A stretch of 5,362 nucleotides of DNA from Acidobacteriaceae bacterium. GTDB lineage: Bacteria; Acidobacteriota; Terriglobia; Terriglobales; Acidobacteriaceae. The DNA lies in the NCBI GenBank assembly GCA_030040115.1, contig JASHUH010000625.1:1-5362 (forward strand). The letters are read 5' to 3'. The notes below the pieces were generated by a model. It made no database searches. It saw only the letters and a program-made list of their open reading frames with translations, and was not told the DNA's origin. Both the position numbers and the translations under genes were made by a program. Shown here in pieces: positions 5,308 through 5,362 of the stretch (its first letter is position 1; each line of letters starts with the position of its first letter).

Positions 5308-5362
5308 ATGCCCCTCGCCCAGCTTCCCCAAACCCTGGGACAACTTCGCGCCCACCCGTCGT
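5308..5362 (+). CDS. Start of a new gene (3' truncated); possibly a MoxR/Mg-chelatase-type AAA+ ATPase
   Basis: ATG 5308 opens a frame that runs to the window edge, with a strong, well-spaced AGGAG upstream. The 18 residues visible read MPLAQLPQTLGQLRAHPS. The LPxTLGxLRAS-like opening recalls the N terminus of magnesium-chelatase/MoxR-like ATPases found in Acidobacteria and Mycobacterium, but 18 residues cannot prove this. No ATP-binding motif is within view. The existence of the gene is well supported by the ribosome binding site; its identity is tentative. Confidence 0.7.
   Translation, partial: MPLAQLPQTLGQLRAHPS

Noticed and set aside
5161..5355. Minus-strand 64-codon frame at the right end
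   Set aside because: It is antisense to a leader region and a plus-strand start with a strong ribosome binding site, and has no motif of its own.

Overview
The window is GC-rich and densely coded. It carries five readable or nearly complete protein genes and the first codons of a sixth. The gene set and protein wording (a TPR tail ending in a Met-Glu-Leu-Ala helix, an undecaprenyl-phosphate-type glycosyltransferase, a Zn-free quinone reductase, a class III-like sirtuin, a degenerate receiver protein) suggest a soil-type Acidobacteriota chromosome. This assignment comes from remembered family resemblance, not from a search. There are no IS elements, tRNAs, rRNAs, CRISPR arrays or phage genes, so this looks like ordinary chromosome with several small unknowns.

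Left half, plus strand: the 3' end of a TPR protein (2-262); a GT2 glycosyltransferase with two C-terminal membrane segments (363-1373); a zinc-independent quinone oxidoreductase (1496-2464); and a sirtuin NAD-dependent deacylase (2635-3360). They run in the same direction but gaps of 100, 122 and 170 bp make a tight operon unlikely. An extended -10 box (297-305) may drive the glycosyltransferase.

Centre: a secreted, lysozyme-fold-like (SLT-type) protein is encoded on the minus strand (4263-3364). It converges on the sirtuin gene with only 3 bp between the two stop codons. Upstream of it is a 248-bp divergent region with G/C-rich foldable segments, leading to the next plus-strand gene.

Right part, plus strand: a 171-residue pseudo-receiver protein with a basic coiled-coil tail (4512-5027) lacks the usual phosphorylation site. 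It is followed by a 280-bp non-coding stretch with an imperfect direct repeat, recurring GTTTGCGC-like words and hairpins. That stretch leads to a strong ribosome binding site and the first 18 codons of a further gene (5308 onward), tentatively a MoxR/magnesium-chelatase-type ATPase.

Functionally the genes cover envelope work (glycosyltransferase, SLT-like protein) and NAD(P)-linked redox and acyl-lysine metabolism (quinone reductase, sirtuin). There is no clear single pathway. The least explained items are the pseudo-receiver and the structured leader before the last gene. I found no convincing new multi-gene system.
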